Source of the DNA: Silene noctiflora
Taxonomy: Eukaryota > Streptophyta > Magnoliopsida > Caryophyllales > Caryophyllaceae
Direction: 5' to 3'
Assembly: GCA_009801015.1 (NCBI GenBank)
Contig: VHZZ01000902.1
Span: 64,144-97,363 of the forward strand
Length of the DNA stretch: 33,220 bases
Shown: positions 11,405-20,937 of the stretch, one piece after another
How positions within the stretch are numbered: position 1 is the stretch's first letter
Layout of the letters: every line of letters begins with the position of its first letter
The notes under the pieces: generated by a model
Seen by the model: the letters and a program-made list of their open reading frames with translations, nothing else
Told to the model about the DNA's origin: nothing
Databases searched by the model: none
Position numbers and translations under genes: made by a program

Positions 11405-11874
11405 CGATATGCCTTTCTTTAATTAGAATTTGTGATTGAGAATATCATCCAAAGGGTGTATCCTTTGGACTTCTTTATTTAAAAAATTCTTGTTTCAAAC
11501 AACCAATTTCCGTTTGAAGTTTCAAACGGGCATATATGACTATTTTATGGTTAAATGTAACCACAATGGTACATCCAATATTACAGCTTATGATAACTTG
11601 TTTTCCAACCGTGGTAACTGTAAAATGGTTATAAAATCCCGTCTTATTGCCTCAAAGCAAAGTGGCCCGTCTAAAGCAAGACCAAATGTTGTTTATTTCA
11701 TAGGGTCAAAATGGTTGTATAAGTTATAGAAATTAATGTGTTAATTCTTCACTAGTGTAGATCCCGCGCAATGCATGCACGGTATATATAGGATTTTTAC
11801 TTTTTAATATATTATTTATAGATTTTAAATAGACGTCTCTTTAATTTATTTCAGCTCATTATATTTTAATTTGA
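11405..11874. other. Intergenic DNA before the assembly gap
   Basis: A 97-codon plus-strand open frame (11436-11729) shows no family resemblance and is judged accidental. Nothing else is recognised. Confidence 0.5.
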
Positions 11875-12354
11875 NNNNNNNNNNNNNNNNNNNNNNNNNN
11901 NNNNNNNNNNNNNNNNNNNNNNNNNNNNNNNNNNNNNNNNNNNNNNNNNNNNNNNNNNNNNNNNNNNNNNNNNNNNNNNNNNNNNNNNNNNNNNNNNNNN
12001 NNNNNNNNNNNNNNNNNNNNNNNNNNNNNNNNNNNNNNNNNNNNNNNNNNNNNNNNNNNNNNNNNNNNNNNNNNNNNNNNNNNNNNNNNNNNNNNNNNNN
12101 NNNNNNNNNNNNNNNNNNNNNNNNNNNNNNNNNNNNNNNNNNNNNNNNNNNNNNNNNNNNNNNNNNNNNNNNNNNNNNNNNNNNNNNNNNNNNNNNNNNN
12201 NNNNNNNNNNNNNNNNNNNNNNNNNNNNNNNNNNNNNNNNNNNNNNNNNNNNNNNNNNNNNNNNNNNNNNNNNNNNNNNNNNNNNNNNNNNNNNNNNNNN
12301 NNNNNNNNNNNNNNNNNNNNNNNNNNNNNNNNNNNNNNNNNNNNNNNNNNNNNN
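11875..12354. other. Assembly gap, 480 Ns
   Basis: An unbroken run of N from 11875 to 12354. The true length is unknown. The right flank carries what looks like the end of a transposon, so the missing DNA is probably repeat. Confidence 0.98.
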
Positions 12355-12452
12355 CCAAACACTTTTTGGAAATTCACATGAATTGGAAATTCATGTGAAC
12401 TTGAAGTTCCCGGGAACTTTAATTCCCTTATGTCAACCAAACAAGCCCTTAG
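12355..12452. mobile_element. Right end of a MITE partly hidden by the gap (probable)
   Basis: The sequence to the right of the gap contains a near-palindromic stretch (TTCACATGAATTGG / AATTCATGTGAA) and ends CAACCAAACAAGCCCTTAG. The inverse complement of that end, AAGGGCTTGTTTGGTTG, is a common terminal motif of plant hAT-like MITEs. The left terminus would be inside or left of the N run, so neither size nor target duplication can be checked. Confidence 0.4.
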
Positions 12453-13299
12453 TATATAGGAGGATTATGACCTAAGATCTTAGCTAAAAGAATGATTCGA
12501 CTTTATTAAGAGTTTAAACAATCGACAAATATGAAACTAAAATCATATACGGTTTTGCTTTTGCCCGACTCGGATACGATACGGGTTTATGACGTCCATA
12601 AAGATAATATTCTTTCGTATCGTATATACGGAAATCCGTATAACTCAAACCGTATACTATATCATATCCGTATTATAAAATGGTATCGTATATTTTTTTC
12701 TCAAACCCTATAAACCATGAAATAAGAAGATAATATTCTTTGGAATATACAAGAAATCTAATACAGATTTTTTACTAAATAATTGGCTATGCCGCTTTAG
12801 GATTCTCTCTACTTTTTTTGTCTAGTCGTCAATTATTTGTCAAATGCAAGAAAATTTAATTAATGTAAAAAGAAATTAAATTTAACATAATTAATTATAA
12901 TAAGTATATTTTAAATAAAAATTAAAATCCAGATGAATATATGAATAAAAGAGGAGTTGAATTTGTTGGTTTGAAGAAATCAATTAAGAAGCGTGCGATC
13001 ATGTTCGAGCATGCCTACATTCTTGCTTATGATGCAGTCCAAAAGAGCACATACATGAATGTAAACAACCAAGTTCTCGTTTATCCCGATCATTTGTTTA
13101 TCTTTAGTTTTGTTGGCATGACGACCGAGGAAAGAAGAAAGAACCATTTGGGTGTGTTATTGAGTGACGAATGGATAATAAGTTATTTAGATGATCTAAT
13201 TATCCATTAAAAATATTACTGGTATAGAAAGGTAAACAAATGACGGAGATATTCATAAATAAAATAGTTAAACGATGACCGGGATGGAGGGGGTAATGT
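12453..13299. other. Intergenic DNA with CGTAT-rich patch; no supported gene
   Basis: Between about 12570 and 12690 the words CGTAT, ATACG and CGTATA recur many times on both strands, giving a patch of overlapping weak inverted repeats, possibly a degraded transposon. An 89-codon open frame at 12941-13210 has no recognisable motif. At 13215-13294 GGTAAACAAATGAC and a GATGGAGGGGG end resemble a Stowaway arm. Confidence 0.45.
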
Positions 13300-13319
13300 T
13301 TAAAAGTCGTTGTAGATTT

Positions 13320-13485
13320 TAATTTGAAAAATGATACGATCCTAGAGTCGTGTTGCCTTCGAGTACTGTCTTAATTAATCAACTTTTTTATTCAAATGAG
13401 AGGACTATGTCGCCGGTAAGAAACGAACCTCCAACTTCATGATTAGAGTAAAATAGCTTTTACCACCTGAGCTAACTCCTAATCA
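13320..13485 (-). mobile_element. tRNA-derived SINE
   Basis: On the minus strand the sequence opens GGAGTTAGCTCAGGTGGTAA, which contains an exact pol III A box (TAGCTCAGGTGG, 13474-13463), and about 34 bases later a B box (GGTTCGTTTC, 13429-13420). The flanks do not pair as a tRNA acceptor stem and the anticodon arm is not clean, so this is the tRNA-like head of a SINE and not a tRNA gene. The 3' end is uncertain. Confidence 0.65.
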
Positions 13486-13601
13486 ACTCTGCGATTTAAT
13501 TCGTAATTAATATAATAACTGAAGTACCTTTTAGAAAAGTTAATATAAAAACAACTTGAAGATGTGACAAAAAAATTGCTTAGTTCATGTCGATCGTGAT
13601 C

Positions 13602-13663
13602 CTAACCCTAAATCTAGAACATTTTAATTGCGTAAGTAAATAATATACTAGATTTAGGGTTAG
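13602..13663. repeat. Perfect 16-bp inverted repeat, then a 16-bp direct repeat
   Basis: CTAACCCTAAATCTAG at 13602-13617 is the exact inverse complement of 13648-13663, with a 30-base loop. Just beyond, ACTCGATAAGAGTATC occurs twice as a direct repeat (13669-13684 and 13715-13730). Confidence 0.85.
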
Positions 13664-13730
13664 AAAAAACTCGATAAGAGTATCTTTGTTGATTGAGGAT
13701 CATTCTTCGAAAAGACTCGATAAGAGTATC

Positions 13731-15091
13731 ATGGCAAAAACGATTACTAGAAAAAAAGGGACATTTTGATTTACATTATCCTTGTACACCCGTATCAAAT
13801 TTAACTAAATATATGTATATTTTTTTCGAGCGTTTGGATGGGCTTGAACTTGTGCTGCTGAGCCCAATAATTGATATTTCCTTTGGAGTCCATATATATT
13901 TGGGTTTGGATGGGCTTGAAATTTTACTCCCGCGTAGCCCAATTGCAATTTCTCCAATATGTTTGGTAAGATTGGCTCACTTTTTTTGGGCTAAGATCCA
14001 CCAAATGGTATTGTAGGTATTAGTTACGAAGGTATTCCTTCTGTTCCACTGAATAATTTATATTTGCTTTATTTTATAATAACGTAAATATAAACTATTA
14101 ATTGACACATAATGAATAGAAAAAAAAAAAAAAAACACTTTTTAACATTACTGGGTATTTGGGTGATATTACGCTAATTTAAATGTGTAATTCGTTTATA
14201 TTAGGATTATTACTCTAATTAACAACTAAATTGACATTTGTACCAATACATACTTTTGACATGATCAATTGTTTAATTCTATACTTTTAATTCGAGTTTC
14301 ATGGTTCATATTTCATTGCATAGATCGTTACTTATTAAGGACATAGTTTATCCATTATATACACAGTGTTAAACGTTGATCAATTTTTTGTACCCGAGTC
14401 ATTTAAACTTTGATAACGTTATTTGGATTAAAAAGGTAATATTAATACTAAGGCCTTGTTCTTTTTGGATGAACTGAATGTAGCTGAGCTGAACTGAACT
14501 TAATGGACTCAGCTGAACAGAATAAAGCTGAAGCAGAGTTAATTTGAGCAGAACTTTGAACTGAGCTGAAATTAAACTTGAAAAAACACGGTCTAATTCT
14601 TAATATTGATGGACCAATCGTAACTCTAATCATGAGTACCATTCTTTATAAACGACATCTAAACCTGGAGACCAGAAATAAAAAAAAAATGAGAATGTTG
14701 TGGGAAAAAAGAGAAGCATGCTACCCCAAATGGCAACTACCTTAGTATCAAAGTATATATTTACAAAGTAGTAATTAATATACAAATTGTAGTGAGTTAA
14801 TGACTTTATAATACACTTATGAGTTAACCAATAAGCTATCTAAACAATCATTAATTGACAAAATATTAGGGAAGACGATGACAGTCTGACACCCCAAAGT
14901 TTATATTATAATAATGTTACGTGATGTATGTGATTGGACAATTACGCAAGGCTAGCTTTAAAGATTCTTTTTGATCAAGTTTTCCAACTTGCATAAACAA
15001 TTAAAACAATGTTAACCAAATCTTGTAATTTATACTATGTGCGAATATCCTTGTGTTGATTCGTGTAGTTATTGCAACTATTTGTTTTTAT
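13731..15091. other. Intergenic repeat-derived DNA
   Basis: No gene is recognised. From 14453 to about 14580 the sequence reads AAGGCCTTGTTCTTTTTGG followed by many overlapping GAACTGAACT / AGCTGAGCTGA units, resembling one end of a common plant hAT-like MITE; a similar start (AGGCCTCATTCTTTTAGACG) appears at 18928. An A-run lies at about 14120-14135. Confidence 0.5.
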
Positions 15092-15299
15092 GGGTTGGAT
15101 AGACCTGACAAAATTGACTTGACCAGAATGACCCGATTCGAATTCGACAGATTCCCAAACTTAAGATTCGAATTTGACTTAAACCCGAATTGACTTGATC
15201 CGAATGTTTATTGTTGTAAACTGATTAGTACCCGTTAATAACTTGATAATAGCTGACCAAAAATTAACCCCGAACCTGTTTGCCAGGTCTAATGTTGGA
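15092..15299. mobile_element. Degenerate short member of the TAGACCTG hAT-like MITE family
   Basis: Positions 15100-15291 (192 bp) begin TAGACCTGACAAA and end TTTGCCAGGTCTA, nearly the same inverted termini as the 605-bp element at 10792-11396. The flanking octamers GGGTTGGA (15092-15099) and ATGTTGGA (15292-15299) match at six of eight positions, as expected of an old 8-bp target duplication. GACCCGA-type words remain inside, but the interior is far shorter. Confidence 0.7.
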
Positions 15300-16210
15300 C
15301 GAGCTTGAATTACAAATGAGCTTTTCTAATTATAACCCAATTATAATATCATCCGGTAAAAGTAGGGATAATATTTCAAATTTTCAATACATAGACAACG
15401 TGGCGTATTATTTAGTATCTATTTGACTGCTTTTATTTAAAAAGAATATATAAATAAAAAAATTTACGGCCCTCTTTCATGCTAATTATCTGCCTATATT
15501 GCTTGAAACATCGAATAGAAAAGATAAATAAATGATTTATATGGATATATGGAGAAACCGAGTCGATGTTTTTCTAATTTCAAAATTTTGATGCATGCAA
15601 GTATGCATAAACATTATCTGCAAGGTTAATTTGCATCATTTTACACATCGTTTAAGGTTATAAACCCAATATTAAGATTTGATAATATCACCCTTGGCTT
15701 TGTAAGTTTTATATTCATCATTTCTACACAACGATATTCATAACATATGTTTATATCTAAATTTATAAACTCTCTACAATATGATTATTTAATTTTCCGT
15801 TATGTAAGATATCATATAAGTGTATAATAAAGATAGTATACCAAAATGCGGTGATTATATATTCACTACATTGTCGAAAATCACATGAAATGAATTATCC
15901 TCGGGTGTTTATAAAAGAAGATGTTGAATTAGAGAGAGCGGATATCAACATCGCCGGCCGGAAACGTCGGGAGCCAAATATAGTAGACGACTAGTGTGAC
16001 CCAAAGACAATGACGAGTGGTTACCTATTTTTCAAAGGAAGGGCCCACCCCACATGCCCCCCTCACCAATCACAATCGCCATTTTTTTTTGTAAAGAAGA
16101 TAAAGGAAGGAATCAAATAAATAAATTATAAATTAATTGGTAGTGACAGCTTTACAAGTTTTTAGTGTGCTCCCTAGATTACCGGGCACTCCATCCAACC
16201 ATTTCATATT
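15300..16210. other. Intergenic AT-rich DNA with a short GC-rich patch
   Basis: No coding exon is recognised. Around 16040-16080 a GC-rich patch contains GGGCCCACC, which matches the plant TCP-binding site II core, beside a C-rich tract. It could be a remnant promoter, but no gene follows on either strand. Confidence 0.5.
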
Positions 16211-16235
16211 ACACAAACAATACAAAAACAAAGTG

Positions 16236-16464
16236 TTTTAAGACGGTCGTTTGAAAGTCGGTGGCTGACTTTATGGCTTCTAGTTTTATTAAGGATGTGA
16301 AGCCAACAGGGTTGCTGACTTTATAACTTTTATTGGACATTCAAACTCTTTTGAGGTGGTTGGTTTCAACTTACTTCACTCATTCGAAAGGATGAGATAA
16401 GTTGATCCTACCCCAGATGATCAATCTAGTTTTCTTACCGTATAAAAAAAAAAGCGTTTAAGAC
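16236..16464 (+). mobile_element. Probable retroposon insertion with A-run and imperfect target duplication
   Basis: About 205 bases present in copy 1 of the duplication and absent from copy 2. The insert is bounded by near-identical GTGTTTTAAGACG (about 16234-16246) and GCGTTTAAGACG (about 16454-16465), and its right end is a run of about ten A residues just before the second copy. A poly(A) end plus a 12-13 base duplication is the signature of target-primed insertion. I see no convincing A and B boxes, so whether it is a SINE or another retroposed fragment is open. Confidence 0.5.
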
Positions 16465-16489
16465 GATGCTTTGATTGGTTATAAACTTA

Positions 16490-16750
16490 TACTCCCTCTC
16501 ATCCAAACCAAAGGTAACACTTTTGTTTTGGCACTATTCATGGTCATAGGGAATCTTTGATATTATTCTTAATCTATAAGACAATATATAGTCATGTGAG
16601 ATCTTATTTGATTTATCGTCATAAATGCTATATGGATATCAAATTTTTATAATTTTTAATAATGTGTAACTAAAGATATTCGCATTTCAAAACGTGCATC
16701 GGCAAGTGTGATAAAGTAAATATTACCTTTGATTTGGATGAGAGGGAGTA
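16490..16750. mobile_element. Stowaway-like MITE, 257 bp
   Basis: Inverted ends CTCCCTCTCATCC / GGATGAGAGGGAG, extended by CAAA..GGTAA pairing, are flanked by TA (16490-16491 and 16749-16750). Copy 2 of the duplication has the empty site, TTATAAACTTATATCTC, with a single TA, which proves insertion and the TA duplication directly. Confidence 0.92.
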
Positions 16751-16925
16751 TCTTATTCCGTTATAAAATATCAAATGATCTTATGCAATAATTATTATAA
16801 AGATGAATGTTTTTAGTTGTCTACAAAGTAATCCTAGCTAGCAAGAGTCGATGAAATGGCAGAACCACGATTTAACGTTAGGAGGGCGAGAAAGTATAAA
16901 GGAGATAGCAAACTACTAAAAGTTA

Positions 16926-17117
16926 CAAAAAGTCTTCTTTAAGACGAACATATCCGTCACAAGCTTGCAACACATCAAGTAATACCTATGTTGGTAGATA
17001 AGATAAAACAGATTGCTACTCTCTAAACGCTTTGCTTTTGTCTTATATACCCACATTGATAATACTTAACTCGTCACAAGTTTGCGAAGGATATATCCGT
17101 CACAAATGAGAATTTGT
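16926..17117. mobile_element. Repeat with TTAAGACG / ATATCCGTC motifs
   Basis: The spacer between the duplicated copies contains TCTTTAAGACGAACATATCC, GTCACAAGCTTGC and later GTCACAAGTTTGCGAAGGATATATCCGTCACA. Related words (TTTAAGACATGTATATCCATC, TTAAGACGTATACATCC, GATAGGCATATCCGTC) recur at 22230-22420. This suggests a dispersed element family whose ends I cannot define. Confidence 0.35.
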
Positions 17118-17443
17118 ACACAAAATATACAAAAACAAAGTGTTTAAAACACTCCTTTGATTGGTTATAAACTTATATCTCATTCCATTATACATTGTAA
17201 AATGATTTAATGCAATAATTATTACTCCCTCCATCCTAATTAATAATTATCGATTTGACTTTTTTGTTAGGAGGATTTCAAAGAAAGATAATTATTTATC
17301 ATGATGAAGGGAGTATAAAGATGAATGTTTTTAGTTGTCTACGAGGTAGTCCAGGTTAGGAAGAGTCGATGAAATGGCAGAAACCACAATTTAACGTTAG
17401 GAGGGCGAGATAGTACAAAGAGGGCAACAAACTACTAAAAGTT
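17118..17443 (+). repeat. Local duplication, copy 2 (carries a different Stowaway-like MITE)
   Basis: This segment is homologous to 16211-16925 and in the same orientation. It lacks the retroposon-like insert and the 257-bp MITE of copy 1, and instead carries an 89-bp MITE absent from copy 1. Base differences are scattered (for example CTACAAAGTAATCC versus CTACGAGGTAGTCC), so the duplication is not recent. Confidence 0.88.
17223..17315. mobile_element. Short Stowaway-like MITE, 89 bp
   Basis: Inverted ends (left CTCCCTCCATCCTAATTAAT, right ATGATGAAGGGAG) with TA at 17223-17224 and 17314-17315. The matching empty site in copy 1 reads CAATAATTATTATAAAGATG at about 16786-16805, with one TA. 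It is one of the shortest elements of this type I can delimit here. Confidence 0.88.
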
Positions 17444-18277
17444 TCGACATTTCCATTGTAGAGGGACGATCACCCCTGTTAGCCCCGCCTCGCTCCGCAT
17501 AATGCCATGTTTAGACAAAGCTAATAACATGAAAATGGAGCAACACTTGTATTATATGATTAAAGTGAGTATGTTAGTTGTGGGTATTTTGGAAGCAACA
17601 TACATACACATACACACATGTGGTGATGTGGGAGAGGTTTTATGTATGGAGAATTGAGAATATTCAATCATTTCATCTCGTCTTTTTAAGCTCTCTTCTT
17701 TCTTTAATCATCATTTTCCTTTTTTAGGGAAAGTTTGATTCACACAAAACTCCTGGTATTAGTAACACTGAAACTCAATCCGATCCAGCTCAATCCAAAC
17801 CCGACTTTTCATTATTTTGTTACTCGAATGTATTATTGATTGCAATGTAAAACCAAAGTAGGAAGATTAAGGACATAGTCGCATGTTATGAATTAACATT
17901 TCAAATTATTTAACCTTGTGGAGTTCAAATAGTCGAATATTACGATGTTACTTCAGTTATGCACGAGAATAACACTACCCATGATACTAAACGAGTGTTT
18001 AACTAACAAAAGAACCGTTTCCCACGGTAAGACTCCCTTATTTTATAATTTGTGATGAGCAATATCGATGGCAGAGCATTGTCTACAGACCAAAGTGCAT
18101 CAATTATAGCCTGATCATTCAACCAATCTATCTGCACTGCAGTGTACATCAGCTCAAACTCCAAAGACTTCCATTTTTCTTGGGAATTACACTTCAGGAT
18201 GTTTGTTTTTTGTCTTCAGTCTCATTGAATTCCTCAAAATCCCCAATTTCGTAAATTTCAGCAATGATAGGTTAATA
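17444..18277. other. Intergenic DNA and probable HD-Zip 3' UTR
   Basis: No gene is recognised up to about 18040. A promoter-like stretch occurs at 17600-17720 (CACATGTGG E-box-like word, CTTTTTAAGC, then CT-rich leader-like sequence), but no open reading frame follows it. The last 200-250 bases are presumably the 3' UTR of the minus-strand HD-Zip gene. Confidence 0.45.
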
Positions 18278-19985
18278 TCAAGTCCACTGATCAGGGCAAT
18301 ACCAGTGGAGTGTAGGAGCTGCTTCATCAGAGAAGAAGTTGCATGCTTCTTCTCCACTGAAAAAATTATGTTCCTCCAATTTCACAAATTGAGGATGGTA
18401 TACATTACTTGTATCATTACGGGTACTTCCTAAACGTTCTGATCTCGAGTCTGTCATGCTAAAGCATTCGGTTGATGTTGATTTTGGAGACATCAGTAAT
18501 AGCTGCTGTGCATTCTGGCCAAACAATCTACCAAATGAGGACGCATTTATGTCTTCGTTCAAGATTGCACTTGAATCGCTCTCTGATGGTCCGTCTTTGA
18601 AATCTTCTACCCCTTCTTGGTTCGTGTTTGAGACCAGGGCATCATCTGATCCTGCACTTAAAGATGGTCGCGGGGTGATTGGTTCATTGCCTTTGGTATT
18701 GTTCATCGGAGCTTCTTCCTCGACACATTTGTTGCTCTCTGTGTTCTCTTCATTCAGTTTTGAATTTAGCTCTTTGATCTGTATCAATATCACAGTATAC
18801 AATGTAAGAGTTGGATCATTTTGACACTCCACATTCTCTAATTTTGCATCAAGTTACATGCTAGCAACTAGCCAACTACTCATATTTAAGTGTCTCGAAT
18901 AGCTAATAGCTCATCGAAAACCCATTTAGGCCTCATTCTTTTAGACGGAAATCATCTAAGTTAAACTGAATTACTGAATAAAATGAACAGAACAGAATTA
19001 AATAGACTCTGATTTCTTCCAAAACAAAGTTATGATAGTAAGAGCAAGCTTACCTCCTTAAGAAGGGAATCTCTGTCATGCTGTAACGACTCATAATTAT
19101 GTTTAAGACTATCAAAGTTCGCCTTAAGAACACCATAATCTCTTTCCAATTGTTTAGTCTTCCACCGGGCTCGTCGGTTTTGAAACCAAACAGCAACTTG
19201 TCTAGGCTGCAAACCCAACTCTTGTGCGAGCTTGACCTTCCTTTCAGGCTCTAGCTTGTTTTCCACTTCGAAGTTCTTCTCTAAGGCCTTCACTTGTTCG
19301 ACGCTTAGCCGCCGCTTTTTGTTCCCGGATTCTTCTAAGCACACGTCTTCGTCAATACCATCCAACATTGATTGGTACTCTCTGCTGTACATATGTTCCT
19401 CTGCATCATTCATCAAACCATAATTCAATCATTCATCAAACCATAATTCAATCACACAGTTTTACAACAATAACAATAACAATAACAATAACAACATTTC
19501 CCAGTGCCTTGATGACTCCCGAGCAAAGGGTGTCAGATATACACAGTCTTATCCTTATGTTAACATTACAAAGCCACTTTCTTTGAATGACCCATGATGA
19601 AAATTACGTCCACAAGTGCATCAAAAGACTGCTGCTTCGCAATTGAAAGATGCACAACCACTTTAGAGAGTCATTTTGCTTTATTCTATCAATAATATAG
19701 CCTTAAGTGAAACAACACAATTCCTTGTTTAAGAATGTCTTAACTTAAGCGGGCTCTCCCATTCGATTAAAATAGAAGTGGAAATAAAAGAAGCTTGTGA
19801 GAGATCTTAAGTTAAGATGGTGTTAAGCAAGATCAACGGGTGAAACCGTGAAACAAAAATGAAACTTTACAAGAAGAAAGTTGAAGACTTTATGCATCAG
19901 TGCATCATTTTAAAAGATAAAAACCTGATGCAGGGCACATGGAGATGAGGGCACCAGGAGAATCTGAACTACAAAGTCTCTTCAT
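18278..19985 (-). CDS. HD-Zip class I transcription factor (ATHB6/16/5-like), 3 exons, 302 aa
   Basis: Exons in transcript order are 19985-19925 (61 nt), 19400-19054 (347 nt) and 18778-18278 (501 nt), with GT-AG introns and a joint length of 909 nt. The short first exon encodes [20 protein letters not shown], the typical N-terminus of this clade. The homeodomain spans about residues 48-104, with the recognition-helix signature [11 protein letters not shown] (91-101). The leucine zipper follows at once, with Leu at 105, 112, 119, 126, 133 and 140, an exact heptad series; intron 2 falls within it after residue 136. The C-terminal region is acidic and Ser-rich and ends with [19 protein letters not shown], a conserved end of ATHB6-type proteins. 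HD-Zip I dimers bind CAATNATTG-type pseudopalindromes in the nucleus; ATHB6 relatives act in abscisic acid and growth responses. No disabling change is seen. Assignment to ATHB6, ATHB16 or ATHB5 specifically needs a tree. Confidence 0.95.
19405..19450. repeat. Perfect 23-bp tandem duplication beside an HD-Zip splice acceptor
   Basis: ATCATTCATCAAACCATAAT plus TCA occurs twice head to tail (19405-19427 and 19428-19450) in intron 1 of the minus-strand HD-Zip gene, starting only two bases from the acceptor dinucleotide at 19401-19402. It therefore duplicates the branch-point region. Confidence 0.85.
19461..19570 (-). mobile_element. TS/Au-like SINE 3' fragment in HD-Zip intron 1
   Basis: On the plus strand a run of ACAATA/ACAACA units (19465-19496) is followed by CATTTCCCAGTGCCTTGATG, then GTGTCAGATATACACAGTCTTATCC. 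Read on the minus strand this is the usual order of plant TS/Au-type SINE 3' ends: GTAAGACTGYGTACATCTGAC-like, then GCAYTGGG-like, then a TTG-rich tail. A related copy lies at 30083-30177 in the opposite orientation. Confidence 0.6.
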
Positions 19986-20937
19986 TATTCTACAATAATC
20001 TTCCTTTTTGTTCTTCAAAGTTTTTTTGTTAAAACATTTGAGTTTACAGTCCCTTTTAAGTTAAATTTTATCTTGTTCTTCAAAAGGTTTTTTTACATGG
20101 AAGACATGGAAGTAGTAAAAGTCCCAAGTAAGAAATTACAGTTAGTGTAATGTACTATAGCCAACTCATGCAGGAGTAAAAAAAAAGTTATCTTTCTACT
20201 TCAACTCAAGGTAAAAGAAAATATTACTCTAAAAAAAATCTAAGAAAATAAAATTATAGGAGAAAATATTTCTAAAAGTTTGTTTCTTTGGGTTGGAGAG
20301 AAGAGAGGGGTGCCAAAAAATAACGTAGAAAACCAAGTTTATAACCTAAGAGACAGATCAGCGTCATAAAATAAACCCAACTAGGGTTAGTGANAATGGT
20401 TAGAATTTAACTAGGGTTAGGTGGTATGGGTTTTGGAAATGAAATGTAGCTCAAATTGGAGTTAAATGCAATTTATATGACTGGCTATAGCAGGTGGAAG
20501 ACCGGGAGCTGCTTGTTTGGGTGAGAACAGAAGATATTTTTTTGGGTATAAGTTTTTGGTTAAGACCGTTTTAAGTTCATACGGTATTGATATTTGATTT
20601 AAATAAGATATATGTAATAGGGTAATTATGAGAGGTTTTGACTTAAAACGGTTTTATACCAGATCTAGTATTTTATGGGTTAATATGTGAATAGTAAGGG
20701 GAATTCAGATTCACAAGGAAGAAATGGGAAATGAAAGAAAATTGAGCAGTTGAAACGGCTAACATGACTAGGCTAAAGCCACAGAATCAAAGATTTGGGA
20801 ACGTCAGCGTATCCTGATAGTAAACAAACTGCGGACGGTGGCAGGCCATTAGTAAGAAAATACTTGTATTGAGTAAGACGGTTTCACATGATTTAAAGCT
20901 AGGTATACTCATTAGATAAGACAATCACTACCTATAT
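19986..20937. other. Upstream region of the HD-Zip gene
   Basis: This holds the presumed promoter and 5' leader of the minus-strand HD-Zip gene. I cannot place a TATA box or transcription start with confidence. CTAGGGTTAG occurs twice (20381-20390 and 20410-20419), and one single N is at 20394. TTAAGACCGTTTTAAG-like words near 20560-20660 hint at another dispersed repeat. Confidence 0.45.

Larger units (their letters stand above)
16211..16925 (+). repeat. Local duplication, copy 1 (carries a retroposon-like insert and a Stowaway-like MITE)
   Basis: This segment is homologous to 17118-17443. Shared landmarks in the same order are TACAAAAACAAAGTGTTT, TTTGATTGGTTATAAACTTA, TTATGCAATAATTATTA, AAGATGAATGTTTTTAGTTG, AAGAGTCGATGAAATGGCAG and CAAACTACTAAAAGTT. 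Copy 1 is longer because of two insertions. After removing them it is about 250 bases, close to copy 2 after its own insertion is removed (about 235). Confidence 0.88.

Noticed and set aside
12941..13210. 89-codon plus-strand open frame
   Set aside because: No family resemblance, no promoter or splice context, and it lies in repeat-rich DNA; length is compatible with chance.
13420..13485. Possible tRNA gene on the minus strand
   Set aside because: The A and B boxes are good, but there is no pairing acceptor stem and the downstream sequence is SINE-like.
16040..16080. GC-rich patch with GGGCCCACC as a promoter
   Set aside because: No gene or transcript-like sequence follows within a kilobase on either strand.
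18456..18824. 122-codon plus-strand open frame
   Set aside because: Antisense shadow of HD-Zip exon 3, which is supported by splice phase and the conserved C-terminus.
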